Shown: in pieces, positions 20,451-28,708 of the stretch
Position numbering within the stretch: the stretch's first letter is position 1
How the letters are laid out: every line of letters begins with the position of its first letter
From: Chitinilyticum aquatile DSM 21506
Lineage (GTDB): Bacteria > Pseudomonadota > Gammaproteobacteria > Burkholderiales > Chitinibacteraceae
Length of the DNA stretch: 64,000 bases
Direction: 5' to 3'
Assembly: GCF_000430805.1 (NCBI RefSeq)
Contig: NZ_AUMS01000001.1
Span: 496,001 to 560,000, forward strand
Translations under genes and position numbers: made by a program
Notes under the pieces: generated by a model
Databases searched by the model: none
The model's input: only the letters and a program-made list of their open reading frames with translations
What the model was told of the DNA's origin: nothing

Positions 20451-20603
20451 TTTCCAGCGACCAAAGCGGTTTTGCCTGCTGCGTTTTCCTGCCAGACTGT
20501 TGCAAAACCATGTCAGCGGCCCGCCAGATTTTTCTGCAGCCTGCCGGCACGACTTACAATGCGTTCAGGCTGCCTTGCCGCCACGTGGAGTTACCCAGTC
20601 GAG

Positions 20604-21578
20604 ATGATGTCCGCCTATCCCAAAGTTGTCGCCATCGGCGGCGGAACAGGTCTGGCCGCACTGCTGCGCGGGCTGAAGCATTTTCCGGTCGAAATCACCG
20701 CGATCGTGACCGTCGCTGACGACGGCGGCTCCTCGGGCCGCTTGCAGCGTGACTGGCAGGTGCCGCCACCCGGCGACATCCGCAACGTGCTGATCGCGCT
20801 GTCCGAGGCCGAAGGCATCTACCGCGACCTGCTTGAATTCCGCTTCCAGTCTGTCCAGGGCGACCATGCGCTTGACGGACACTCGATGGGCAATCTGCTG
20901 CTCACCGCCCTCTTCTCGCTCACTGGCGGCGATTTTGTCAAAGCCGTCGAGCACATGGGGCGCGTGCTGCAGATCAAGGGGCGCGTGCTGCCCGTCTGCC
21001 CGCATGCCACCGTGCTGCATGCCGAACTCGAAGACGGCCGCCTTGTCAGCCATGAATCCGAACTGGCCAGCCACGGCTCGAAAATCCACCGCGTATTCTA
21101 CGACCAGCCCTTTCTGGCCGAACCGCAGGCGATTGACGCCATTTTCGATGCCGACGTCATCGTCTTCGGCCCCGGCAGCCTCTATACCAGCGTGATGCCC
21201 AACCTGCTGCTGAAGGAAATCGCCGCCGCCATCAATGCCAACACCAGCGCCGACAAGGTCTACATCTGCAACATCATGACCGAGCACGGCGAAACCGACG
21301 GCATGAGCGCCAGCCAGCACCTGCAGGCCATCCTCGACCACGGCATCAGCCGCATCGACAAGATCATCGTCAACGACGAATCCATCCCGCAGGATTACCT
21401 CGACCGCTACCACGCAGAAGACGCCGACCCGGTCGTCAATGATTACGGCGCGCTGGAGGCCATGGGCATCGACGTGATCCGCTCGCGCATCGCTGATCTG
21501 CGCGAAGAAGGCGTGCGGCATGATTCGATCAAGACCGCCGCCAGCCTCTACAGCATTGCACTGCGGCATCAGAACTAG
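20604..21578 (+). CDS. yvcK: Gluconeogenesis factor YvcK/CofD-like protein
   Basis: A 324-residue member of the YvcK (CofD-like, UPF0052) family. It starts MMSAYPKVVAIGGGTGLAAL and carries the nucleotide-site block VADDGGSSGRLQRDW-PPPGDIRN. HSMGNLLLTALF and FGPGSLYTSVMPNLL are further hallmarks. The family is linked to growth on gluconeogenic carbon sources and to cell-wall precursor balance; it binds UDP-sugars in other bacteria. The frame opens at 20472, but homology begins at the double ATG (20604/20607). The stop codon is followed at once by a 49-bp palindrome. Confidence 0.9.
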   Translation: MMSAYPKVVAIGGGTGLAALLRGLKHFPVEITAIVTVADDGGSSGRLQRDWQVPPPGDIRNVLIALSEAEGIYRDLLEFRFQSVQGDHALDGHSMGNLLLTALFSLTGGDFVKAVEHMGRVLQIKGRVLPVCPHATVLHAELEDGRLVSHESELASHGSKIHRVFYDQPFLAEPQAIDAIFDADVIVFGPGSLYTSVMPNLLLKEIAAAINANTSADKVYICNIMTEHGETDGMSASQHLQAILDHGISRIDKIIVNDESIPQDYLDRYHAEDADPVVNDYGALEAMGIDVIRSRIADLREEGVRHDSIKTAASLYSIALRHQN

Positions 21579-21627
21579 GGGTATATGGCCACGGCCAAAT
21601 AAAATGAATGGCCGTATGGCAATACCT
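21579..21627. repeat. 49-bp palindrome abutting yvcK stop
   Basis: GGGTAT...AATACCT, 49 bp, begins on the base after the yvcK stop codon. Inner GGCCA/TGGCC arms surround AATAAAATGAA. It probably forms the 3' hairpin of the yvcK transcript. Confidence 0.85.
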
Positions 21628-21738
21628 TTTATTGTATCAATTCACTCGCCCGGCAAGACCACAGGCCAGGCGGCATGCATGTGACAAGGCTGCGCGATTC
21701 GCCCCGCGCGAACTGCGCCAGCAAAACCGGGAAACGCC

Positions 21739-22131
21739 ATGATCGACCACACCGGCTTCACTGTCAGCGATCTTGCCCGCAGCAAGACCTTCTACCTGCA
21801 AACCCTGGCCGCGCTCGGCTACACCATCCGCCTCGAATTTCCGCAGGCCATCGGCTTTGGCGACGACACTGCCGCCAGCGGCGATGACCCTGGTGGCGAT
21901 TTCTGGATCAGCCAGGGCACCCCTGCCACCCCGCGCACCCACATCGCCTTTCGCGCCCGCAGCGAAGCGGAAGTACAAGCCTTCCACGCAGCCGCGCTGG
22001 CAGCCGGTGGTTCGGATAACGGCGGGCCCGGCCTGCGCCCGCACTACCACCCGCGCTACTACGCCGCCTTTGTGCTCGACCCCGATGGCTACAATATCGA
22101 GGCGGTGTTTCATGGGAGCGAGGCACCGTAG
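21739..22131 (+). CDS. VOC (glyoxalase-fold) family protein
   Basis: A 130-residue single-domain vicinal-oxygen-chelate protein, starting MIDHTGFTVSDLARSKTFY and ending FVLDPDGYNIEAVFHG. The metal ligands typical of the fold are visible: the N-terminal His, a mid His in THIAFRA and a C-terminal Glu in IEAVFH. Length and the PHYHPRYYAAFVLDPDG motif resemble the small YraH/glyoxalase-like subfamily. The substrate is unknown. GGGAAA lies just before the ATG. It stands alone, 45 codons or so upstream of a methyltransferase in another frame. Confidence 0.88.
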   Translation: MIDHTGFTVSDLARSKTFYLQTLAALGYTIRLEFPQAIGFGDDTAASGDDPGGDFWISQGTPATPRTHIAFRARSEAEVQAFHAAALAAGGSDNGGPGLRPHYHPRYYAAFVLDPDGYNIEAVFHGSEAP

Positions 22132-22265
22132 TGCGAGTGAACTAGAAAGCACTGCAAAATGGCCAGGGTGCTGGTTTGAAAACCTGCCCGCAAGCGAAAA
22201 TCAGGAAATACGCACGCGGCATTGCAAAACAGTCGACAACGGATATTTCTCCTTCAAGGAGTTTG

Positions 22266-23015
22266 GTGTTGGACATACCACGCATTTTCAATATCAGTGA
22301 AAGCGCACACCGCATTCATAATCCGTTTACCCCTGACAAACTCGCCACGCTTGGCGCTGCCTTGCATCTGGAAGCGGGAAGCCGGGTGCTCGATCTTGCC
22401 AGCGGCTCGGGCGAAATGCTGTGCACCTGGGCTCGCGATCACGGCATCACCGGAACCGGCGTCGACCTCAGCCGATTGTTCTCTGAACAGGCAAGGCAAC
22501 GTGCTGAAGCTCTCGGCGTCGCGCATCAAGTCAACTTCATCCATGCCGACGCAGCTGCTTATGTCTCGGCAGACAAGGTAGATGTAGCTGCTTGCCTGGG
22601 CGCCACCTGGATTGGCGGAGGCGTCGCAGGCACGATCAAACTGCTGGCCCAAAGCCTGCGCCCCGGCGGGATCATCCTCATCGGCGAACCTTACTGGCGA
22701 CAGCTACCGGCAACGGAAGACATTGCCCAAGCCTGTCTTGCCGAATCGATAGCAGAATTTTTGACGCTGCCCGCGCTGCTTGCTTCGTTTAGCCATCTTG
22801 GCTACGACGTCGTGGAAATGGTGCTGGCAAATCAGGATAGCTGGGATAGATACGAGGCAGCCCAATGGCTTACCCTGCGCCGCTGGCTGGACGCCAATCC
22901 CGACGACGAATTGGCAGAGGAGATTCGCACTCGTCTGGCAACCAGGCCGGAGCGCTATGCTGCTTACATTCGGGAATATCTGGGCTGGGGAGTATTCGCG
23001 CTGATGCAGCGCTAA
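22266..23015 (+). CDS. Class I SAM-dependent methyltransferase
   Basis: A methyltransferase of about 249 residues. Motif I is VLDLASGSGEML, followed by the acidic GTGVDLS strand, then ADAAAYVSADKVDVAACLGATWIGGG and LRPGGIILIGEPYW. A C-terminal helical part contains RYEAAQWLTLRRWLDANPDDE. The exact substrate is unknown. An in-frame ATG exists at 22176, but a good AGGAG (22257-22261) sits 4 nt before GTG 22266 and 7 nt before TTG 22269. One of these is therefore the likely start, giving M-LDIPRIFNISESAHRIHNPF. Its third-position composition is less GC-rich than its neighbours, hinting at transfer. Confidence 0.82.
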   Translation: MLDIPRIFNISESAHRIHNPFTPDKLATLGAALHLEAGSRVLDLASGSGEMLCTWARDHGITGTGVDLSRLFSEQARQRAEALGVAHQVNFIHADAAAYVSADKVDVAACLGATWIGGGVAGTIKLLAQSLRPGGIILIGEPYWRQLPATEDIAQACLAESIAEFLTLPALLASFSHLGYDVVEMVLANQDSWDRYEAAQWLTLRRWLDANPDDELAEEIRTRLATRPERYAAYIREYLGWGVFALMQR

Positions 23016-23082
23016 TTGCATACGCACAATTACATTATGCCAATCGTACTTGCCGCAGTGCCGGCCATATGGCGGTTCCACA

Positions 23083-23401
23083 ATGAAAAATGACATGGTC
23101 AATGCATTTATTGTCAATGCGCTATTCTTATTTATCTTCGATTTCATCATTATTCAGCGATTAAAGAAATTTCATACCCCCCGTTTACGAACGACTTGAT
23201 AAACCACGCTTCGGGATTGGCTACCATGAAGGAGGCAGGAAGAAGTTATTCCAATTCTTGATATATTTCGAATTCCTTGACGAAAAGGATTACATTCTTA
23301 ACTTCTTGTGCCTACTACATCTACTTTCCGCCGTTTGCCTATACATCGTATTTATTATTTGCTTTTTCGGCATCGAAAATAGTATTTCATTAAATGAATG
23401 A
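23083..23401 (+). pseudogene. Small two-helix membrane protein gene, frameshifted at a C6 run
   Basis: ATG 23083 opens a frame (MKNDMVNAFIVNALFLFIFD...) that stops at codon 39. From the C6 run at 23177-23182 the next frame stays open to TGA 23401 and reads PVYERLDKPRFGIGYHEGG, then two hydrophobic stretches. Removing one C restores a single product of about 105 residues (319 bp = 3n+1). The region is markedly AT-rich. It may be a pseudogene, a slippery phase-variable tract or a sequencing error. No homologue is recognised. The stop abuts the fumA terminator. Confidence 0.5.
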
Positions 23402-23407
23402 CAACCA

Positions 23408-23440
23408 CAAAAAAGCCCTGGCAACGCCAGGGCTTTTTTG
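23408..23440. terminator. Bidirectional terminator (fumA and the gene at 23083)
   Basis: AAAAAAGCCCTGGC-AAC-GCCAGGGCTTTTTT is a symmetric hairpin with A- and T-runs on both sides, 11 bp after the fumA stop. Confidence 0.92.
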
Positions 23441-23451
23441 AAAAAACAAAT

Positions 23452-24972
23452 TTACACCGTCGTCAATGGTATCTTGCCAATCCTGGCCTGCCATTCCTTC
23501 GGTGCAATCGCGTGCACCGAAGTGCCCTTGCTGTCCACCGCCACCGTCACCGGCATGTCGACCACGTCGAACTCGTAAATGGCTTCCATGCCGAGGTCGT
23601 CAAAACCGACAACCTTGCTGGCCTTGATGGCTTTCGAGACCAGGTAGGCGGCTCCGCCCACCGCCATCAGGTAGACGGACTGGTGCTTTTTGATCGACTC
23701 ACAGGCGGCTGCGCCGCGCTCGGCCTTGCCGATCATGCCGAGCAGGCCGGTCTGTTCCAGCACCTGGTCGGTGAACTTGTCCATGCGCGTGGCGGTGGTG
23801 GGGCCAGCCGGGCCGACGACTTCGTCGCGCACCGGATCGACCGGGCCAACGTAATAGATGAAGCGGTTGGTGAAATCCACCGGCAGCTTTTCGCCCTTGT
23901 TCAGCATGTCGACGATGCGCTTGTGTGCGGCGTCGCGGCCGGTGAGCATCTTGCCGTTCAAGAGCAGCGTCTGGCCGGGCTTCCAGCTGGCCACGTCCTC
24001 GCGGGTAACGGTGTTCAGGTCAACGCGCAGCGATTGTTCGCTGGCATGCCAGTGCACATCCGGCCAGTCTTCCAGCTTCGGCACTTCCAGTTGCGCTGGG
24101 CCGGAACCGTCCAGAATAAAGTGCACGTGGCGCGTAGCAGCACAGTTCGGAATCATCGCCACCGGCAGGCTGGCGGCGTGCGTGGGAAAATCCTTGATTT
24201 TCACGTCGAGCACGGTGGCGAGGCCGCCCAGGCCCTGTGCGCCGATGCCCAGCGCGTTCACTTTTTCATACAGCTCGATGCGCAGCTCTTCGACGCGGTT
24301 CTGCGGGCCACGGGCGATCAGCTCGTGGATGTCGATCTCGTCCATCAGCGCTTCCTTGGCCATCACCATGGCCTTTTCGGCGGTACCGCCAATGCCGATG
24401 CCGAGCATGCCCGGCGGGCACCAGCCGGCACCCATGGTCGGGACGGTCTTGAGCACCCAGTCAACGATGGAATCGGACGGGTTGAGCATCACGAACTTGG
24501 ACTTGTTTTCCGAACCGCCGCCCTTGGCCGCGATGTCGATTTCCACCGTGTCACCGGCGACGATTTCGTAGTTGATCACCGCCGGGGTGTTGTCTTTCGT
24601 ATTCTGGCGCTTGCCAGCCGGGTCGAGCAGAACGGAAGCGCGCAGCTTGTTGTCCGGGTGCAGGTAGGCGCGGCGCACGCCTTCATTGATCATGTCCGTC
24701 ACGCTCATCGTCGCGTCGGCCCACTGCACATTCATGCCAACGCGCACAAAACAGTCCACGATGCCGGTGTCCTGGCAGATCGGGCGATGGCCTTCGGCAC
24801 ACATGCGGCTATTGGTCAGGATTTGTGCAATCGCATCCTTGGCGGCCGGGCTTTCCTCGGCTTCATAGGCTTTGCCCAGCGCCTGGATATAGTCTTTCGG
24901 GTGGTAATAGCTGATGTACTGCAGCGCATCGGCGATGCTCGCAATCAGGTCTTCCTGCTTGATGCTGGCCAT
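23452..24972 (-). CDS. fumA: Class I fumarate hydratase (4Fe-4S)
   Basis: A 506-residue iron-sulfur fumarase converting fumarate to L-malate in the TCA cycle. The N-terminal alpha-type domain contains EGHRPICQDTG and WCPPGMLGIGIGGTAEKA, which hold cluster-ligand cysteines. RGPQNRVEELRIELYEKVNALGIGAQGLGG and the C-terminal beta-type domain (GPAGPTTATRMDKFTDQ, GFDDLGMEAIYEFDVVDMPV) complete it. The single polypeptide has the usual length. The frame extends to 25146, but GAGGAG just before ATG 24972 and homology (MASIKQEDLI) set the start. The upstream region carries the four-site CCATAACAGT array shared with the divergent DUF2917 gene. Confidence 0.95.
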   Translation of the reverse strand: MASIKQEDLIASIADALQYISYYHPKDYIQALGKAYEAEESPAAKDAIAQILTNSRMCAEGHRPICQDTGIVDCFVRVGMNVQWADATMSVTDMINEGVRRAYLHPDNKLRASVLLDPAGKRQNTKDNTPAVINYEIVAGDTVEIDIAAKGGGSENKSKFVMLNPSDSIVDWVLKTVPTMGAGWCPPGMLGIGIGGTAEKAMVMAKEALMDEIDIHELIARGPQNRVEELRIELYEKVNALGIGAQGLGGLATVLDVKIKDFPTHAASLPVAMIPNCAATRHVHFILDGSGPAQLEVPKLEDWPDVHWHASEQSLRVDLNTVTREDVASWKPGQTLLLNGKMLTGRDAAHKRIVDMLNKGEKLPVDFTNRFIYYVGPVDPVRDEVVGPAGPTTATRMDKFTDQVLEQTGLLGMIGKAERGAAACESIKKHQSVYLMAVGGAAYLVSKAIKASKVVGFDDLGMEAIYEFDVVDMPVTVAVDSKGTSVHAIAPKEWQARIGKIPLTTV

Positions 24973-25109
24973 GTGGACTCCTCGGTATTGTTTTGCTGAT
25001 CCGCCCGGGCGTGCAGCCCTAGCGTTCATACGCGCGATTCTAGCATGCGGGCTGCAGCGGGGCCGATGGCGTGGCAAATTGCTCGGGCAAACCGGGCGCA
25101 CCCCAAACA

Positions 25110-25182
25110 CCATAACAGTTTTGCAAAATATGCCATAACAGTACACTACACTGTTATGGTGGATTCCCCGAAACTGTTATGC
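25110..25182. promoter_or_regulatory. Symmetric four-site operator array (CCATAACAGT)
   Basis: Two direct copies of CCATAACAGT (25110-25119, 25133-25142) are mirrored by ACTGTTATGG (25150-25159) and ACTGTTATGC (25173-25182). The repeat step is 23 bp on each side and the whole array is symmetric about 25146. It lies between fumA and the DUF2917 gene. Ten-base half-sites at two-turn spacing suggest a dimeric or cooperative regulator. MocR/GntR-type repeats look similar, but no regulator gene is adjacent and the identity is inferred only. Confidence 0.75.
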
Positions 25183-25257
25183 CCTGTAGCTGATATTTCT
25201 TGTCGCGAAAGCATAAGATGTGTTGCATCGGATAACATATTTTTCACGGAGGCCATC

Positions 25258-25569
25258 ATGTCCGGCTCACATCTCTTGCAGGATCATCTGCTCACCTTGC
25301 AGAACGCACAGGGTTGCCGCATCGAATGTCATCATGGTCAGCTGTGGCTGACTGCCGGTGGCGAGGACATCGTGCTGCAGAAAAACGAAAGCTGGCTCGT
25401 CCAGGCGGATGCGCCGGTGGTGATGCAATCGCTGGAGGACAGCAGCTATACGCTGCATACCCGCTATGCCCAGCAGTTCGCGCTGCTGCGCCAGTTCGCC
25501 AGCATCATGCGCGAAAGCCTGCAGCAAGCCCGCACCGCGCTGCCTTTCTTCGGCCGCCACGCACACTAA
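25258..25569 (+). CDS. DUF2917 domain protein
   Basis: A 103-residue cupin-like small protein. The core HLLTLQNAQGCRIECHHGQLWLTAGGEDIVLQKNESWLV is the DUF2917 signature, followed by a helical tail. Family function is unknown; members often sit beside amino-acid or PLP-type regulators. GGAGG lies 7 nt before ATG 25258; the frame is open further upstream, but that part runs through the operator array. It ends at a strong terminator, so it is a single-gene unit, probably controlled by the array at 25110-25182. Confidence 0.85.
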   Translation: MSGSHLLQDHLLTLQNAQGCRIECHHGQLWLTAGGEDIVLQKNESWLVQADAPVVMQSLEDSSYTLHTRYAQQFALLRQFASIMRESLQQARTALPFFGRHAH

Positions 25570-25582
25570 GCACGCAAAACGA

Positions 25583-25627
25583 AAAGCCCGGCCCGGATGA
25601 CGTTAAGTCATTCCGGCCGGGCTTTTT
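25583..25627. terminator. Terminator between DUF2917 and epimerase genes
   Basis: AAAAGCCCGGCC and GGCCGGGCTTTTT form long arms, with an additional inner ATGACGTTAAGTCAT stem. The hairpin serves two convergent genes. Confidence 0.9.
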
Positions 25628-25650
25628 GCTGCGTGCCATTTCAATAGCAA

Positions 25651-26679
25651 TCAGGGTATAAGCTCAACACCAATACTGTAATTGAGCTTCAAGGCAATAC
25701 CCTGCTGCAAGGCAATACCCCGGCGCTGCGCCAGCGGGTGCCCGGATTCAGGCTCGGCCACGCCCCCCAGTTCGAACAGGCCATTCACCGGTTCGATGCC
25801 CAGCGCATAATTGCGTCCCAACCAGGGGGCGTGCGAGCGCCCGCCATTGCTGACCCACAGCACGCAATCCGGCAACTGCGCGGCATCCCAGTCCAGCACC
25901 ACCCGCACACCGGACGACAGGTAATCCAGCCTGGCCTGCCCGCTGCAATCCTTCACCTGCACCAGCTCCTCGGTCTGCCCCGGCAGAGGCAGCCGCGTCA
26001 GGTCGAGAGTGCCATTTACTGCGGGCAAGGCTTCCAGCCGGGCAGCCGATACACCGGGCGGCAGGCGCGAGGCTTGCTCGAAAGGCAGCGGATAGGTGTG
26101 CACGCTGCGGTAAGTGCCCATGTCCAGCCGCATGCTGCCCGGATTGCCGGCCATGCGAAACGTGGGGTGCAGCGCAATGGGCAGCTGCAGCGTGGCACGC
26201 GGCATGATTTCCAGGCTGATCAGTACGCGCGCAGCATGCGGATCGGCGCTGATTTCGCGCCGCAACCAGACAATGGGCGAATCTTCGGGATAGTGCAGCT
26301 CCAGCAGCAGGCATCCGGCAGCTTGCTCGATGGCCTGCCAGTAGCGATTGGCGCCGGCGCCGTGAATCTCGCTGCTGCGCTGCGGCGCATTGCCCGGCAG
26401 CTCGCGCCAGCCCGGCGGCAGCTGCTCGGGTGCCTGATTGCGCGTAAACGGCACGCAAGGCCATTCGCCGTGCATCTGCTGCAAAATCGGCGGCAAGGCC
26501 GGATCGGGCTGCCAGGGCGCCTGATAGAAGGGCTGGAAAATCCGCCCGCCCGGCAGGCGAAAATCCACCGGCCCCAGCATGCCGCCCAGCGCACTGACTC
26601 GCGCCGAGCCGTGCGCCCAGTCCACCCGCCAGCCGGCGTCGCGGATCACGTCCTGCGCCACGCAGCTCAGGCCGGACAT
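25651..26679 (-). CDS. Aldose 1-epimerase-like protein of sugar operon
   Basis: A 342-residue galactose-mutarotase-fold protein. Residues GAGANRYWQAIEQ, IALHPTFRMAGNPGSMRLDMGTYRSVHTYP and LGIEPVNGLFELGG fit the DUF4432/aldose-epimerase superfamily (a candidate acid/base His and a C-terminal Glu). It overlaps the upstream kinase by 13 nt and is the last gene of the operon, so it probably interconverts anomers of the imported sugar. The final 16 or so residues and the stop are encoded inside a 49-bp palindrome (25654-25702). Next to it is a tandem repeat GIALQQGIALKL, suggesting the C-terminus was altered by that element. The specific substrate is unknown. Confidence 0.75.
   Translation of the reverse strand: MSGLSCVAQDVIRDAGWRVDWAHGSARVSALGGMLGPVDFRLPGGRIFQPFYQAPWQPDPALPPILQQMHGEWPCVPFTRNQAPEQLPPGWRELPGNAPQRSSEIHGAGANRYWQAIEQAAGCLLLELHYPEDSPIVWLRREISADPHAARVLISLEIMPRATLQLPIALHPTFRMAGNPGSMRLDMGTYRSVHTYPLPFEQASRLPPGVSAARLEALPAVNGTLDLTRLPLPGQTEELVQVKDCSGQARLDYLSSGVRVVLDWDAAQLPDCVLWVSNGGRSHAPWLGRNYALGIEPVNGLFELGGVAEPESGHPLAQRRGIALQQGIALKLNYSIGVELIP
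25654..25702. repeat. 49-bp palindrome forming the epimerase C-terminus
   Basis: GGGTATA...CAATACCC, exactly 49 bp, with AAGCTCAA/TTGAGCTT inner arms. It includes all but the last base triplet of the coding end. CAAGGCAATACCC is then repeated in tandem (25704-25719 region). Confidence 0.8.
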
Positions 26680-27593
26680 GATTCGGGCTCCGGGCTCTGC
26701 AGCTCGGCCGCTGTCGGCGCATAGGCGCCAGCCCGCCCTGCCACCAGCGCGGCACAGGCAGCGGCCCGCTGCAGTACAGAACGCGGCTCGGCATCGGGCG
26801 CCAGAATCCGCTGCGCCAGCCAGGTCCCCATCACGGCATCGCCGCAGCCCACCGTATCGGCGACGTGCACCGGCAGCGAGGACTGCTCCCAGAGCCCGCT
26901 GCGGTCAAACAGCATCATGCCCTCGGCACCACGCGTAAGCAGAATGGTCGCCAGCGGTGCCAGCGCGCGCAACTCGGCCAGTGCAGCCGGAACCGACAGC
27001 CCCGGAAACATGCCGTGCAGGTCTTCGTCGGACACCTTGATGAAATCGGCCAGCTTGCACATCACCACCATCGTGCCGCGATAGGTCGGATGCTGCATGG
27101 CAATGCGCCAGTTCGGATCAAAGGCAATGTATTTGCCTGCAGCCTTTGCGTTGCAAGCTTCAGCGAGCAATACCCCGGCAAGCGGCTGACGGGCGAGGCT
27201 GATGCAGCCGAAATGCAGCACCGAGGCCGCATCACGCCAGCCGACCGGCAATGCAGCCGGATCGAAATGTAAATCGGCACTGTCGTCACCCACGAAGAAA
27301 TACTGCGGCGGGTTGCCGGAGGGCACCATCGCCAGCAGGGGCGAATACGGCAACTGCTGCATGAAGCGCGTATCGATGCCGGCAGCAGCAGCCTCGTCGA
27401 ACAGCTGCTGGCCGAACAAATCGCTGCTGACGGCGCCGGCAAAGCCGGTGCTGGCGCCCTGGCGGGCAACAACACGCGCCACGTTCCAGCAGGCGCCGCC
27501 CGGCTGGGCAAGCCAGCGGCCGTCCTTTTGCAGGATGAAGTCGGTCAGCGCTTCGCCGAACACCACGCAGCGCGGCAGGGTTTGCTTGTTCAT
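26667..27593 (-). CDS. PfkB-family carbohydrate kinase
   Basis: A 308-residue ribokinase-fold sugar kinase (fructokinase-like). The N-terminal VFGEALTDFI and PGGACWNVARVVARQG give the substrate lid. FDPNWR is a family block, and DTVGCGDAVMGTWLA is the second PfkB signature with the catalytic Asp. It lies 10 bp after the permease gene, so it probably phosphorylates the imported sugar. Fructose, ribose or another ketose are all possible. A probable degenerate 49-bp palindrome lies inside the frame (27127-27175) without an obvious gain in length. Confidence 0.88.
   Translation of the reverse strand: MNKQTLPRCVVFGEALTDFILQKDGRWLAQPGGACWNVARVVARQGASTGFAGAVSSDLFGQQLFDEAAAAGIDTRFMQQLPYSPLLAMVPSGNPPQYFFVGDDSADLHFDPAALPVGWRDAASVLHFGCISLARQPLAGVLLAEACNAKAAGKYIAFDPNWRIAMQHPTYRGTMVVMCKLADFIKVSDEDLHGMFPGLSVPAALAELRALAPLATILLTRGAEGMMLFDRSGLWEQSSLPVHVADTVGCGDAVMGTWLAQRILAPDAEPRSVLQRAAACAALVAGRAGAYAPTAAELQSPEPESCPA
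27127..27175. repeat. 49-bp palindrome, degenerate copy in sugar kinase
   Basis: ATGTATT...GCAATACCC, 49 bp, with CCTGCAGCC and GTTGCAAGC inside, as in the intergenic copy at 58076. The left end differs (ATGTAT for GGGTAT), as in two other copies. Confidence 0.45.
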
Positions 27594-27603
27594 GATGTCG
27601 GCC

Positions 27604-28680
27604 TCAGTTGGTGCTGGCTTGCTGCTGGCGCCACTTGTCGAGCATCACGGCAAGCACGATGACCACACCCTTGGCAACGTACTGCCAGAAGGACGACAGG
27701 CCGAGAATGGTCAGGCCGTTGTTGAGCACACCGATGATCAGCGCGCCGATCACGGTACCCCAGATCGTACCCACACCGCCCATCAGGCTGGTGCCGCCCA
27801 GCACCACCGCCGCAATTGCGTCCAGCTCGTAGCCGCTGCCCCAGTTGCCGTTGGCGCCATAGAGCCGCGATGCACTCATCGCACCGCCGACGCCGGCGAA
27901 GAGCCCGCTGATCGAATACGCGAACATCAGCACCGCGCCCACCTTGATGCCGGTCAGCCGCGCCGCCTGCGGATTGCCGCCGACCGCATACAGATGCAGG
28001 CCGAGCACGGTGTGGCGCAGGATGAACCAGGAAATCAGCACAACCGCGGCGGCGATCCAGATCAGCCACGGAATACCCAGAAAGTCGCCATTGCCCAGCC
28101 ATTCGAAGCTCGGAATGTCCCGGTTCAGGATGGTCGTGCCGTCGGCAAACAGATAGGCCGCGCCGCGCAGGGCCGTCATCGTGCCCAGCGTCACCACAAA
28201 GGGGTTGATCTTGAAACCCGCCACCATCACGCCGTTGAGCATGCCCATCAAGAGCCCGGCAATCAGAAACACCGGCAGTGCCAGGTGCGGGAAATTCTGC
28301 GGCAGCGAGGTCATCATGCCCAGCACGGCGGCCACAGCCAGGACTGAGCCGACCGAGAGGTCGATGCCGGCGGTGAGGATGACAAAGGTCATCCCGCAGG
28401 CCAGCACAAGGTTGATCGACGTCTGGCGCAGGATGTTCATGCTGTTGGCCATGCTCATGAAATTCGATACGCCATCCTCGCTGAAATAGCGGGTGAGGAA
28501 GTAGAAGGCGATGTACATCATGATCAGCACGGGCAGCATGCCGACCCTGTTGAACATTTCGCGTGCCGACAATGCATTCATGGCGGGCTCCACAGGGCGG
28601 TTCGGCGCGGGCGACTGCAGCGTGGCGGCAGCCGGCATCGCGCTCTTGATCAGGCCCAGACGGGCAAAGAGTTGGTTCAT
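27604..28680 (-). CDS. Sugar ABC transporter permease (RbsC family)
   Basis: A 358-residue inner-membrane permease with about ten helices. Hallmarks are LACGMTFVILTAGIDLSVGSVLA, GLLMGMLNGVMVAGFKINPFVVTLGTMTALRG and the EAA-like region ELDAIAAVVLGGTSLMGGVGTIWGT, then GVLNNGLTILGLSSFWQ. About 35 residues precede the family start and could be read from a later Met. It forms a complex with two copies of the ATPase gene product upstream (28 bp gap) and the binding protein. Specificity within the CUT2 class is not predictable. Confidence 0.93.
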   Translation of the reverse strand: MNQLFARLGLIKSAMPAAATLQSPAPNRPVEPAMNALSAREMFNRVGMLPVLIMMYIAFYFLTRYFSEDGVSNFMSMANSMNILRQTSINLVLACGMTFVILTAGIDLSVGSVLAVAAVLGMMTSLPQNFPHLALPVFLIAGLLMGMLNGVMVAGFKINPFVVTLGTMTALRGAAYLFADGTTILNRDIPSFEWLGNGDFLGIPWLIWIAAAVVLISWFILRHTVLGLHLYAVGGNPQAARLTGIKVGAVLMFAYSISGLFAGVGGAMSASRLYGANGNWGSGYELDAIAAVVLGGTSLMGGVGTIWGTVIGALIIGVLNNGLTILGLSSFWQYVAKGVVIVLAVMLDKWRQQQASTN

Positions 28681-28708
28681 TATTTGTTACTCCTCAGCGT
28701 TTTGCCGT

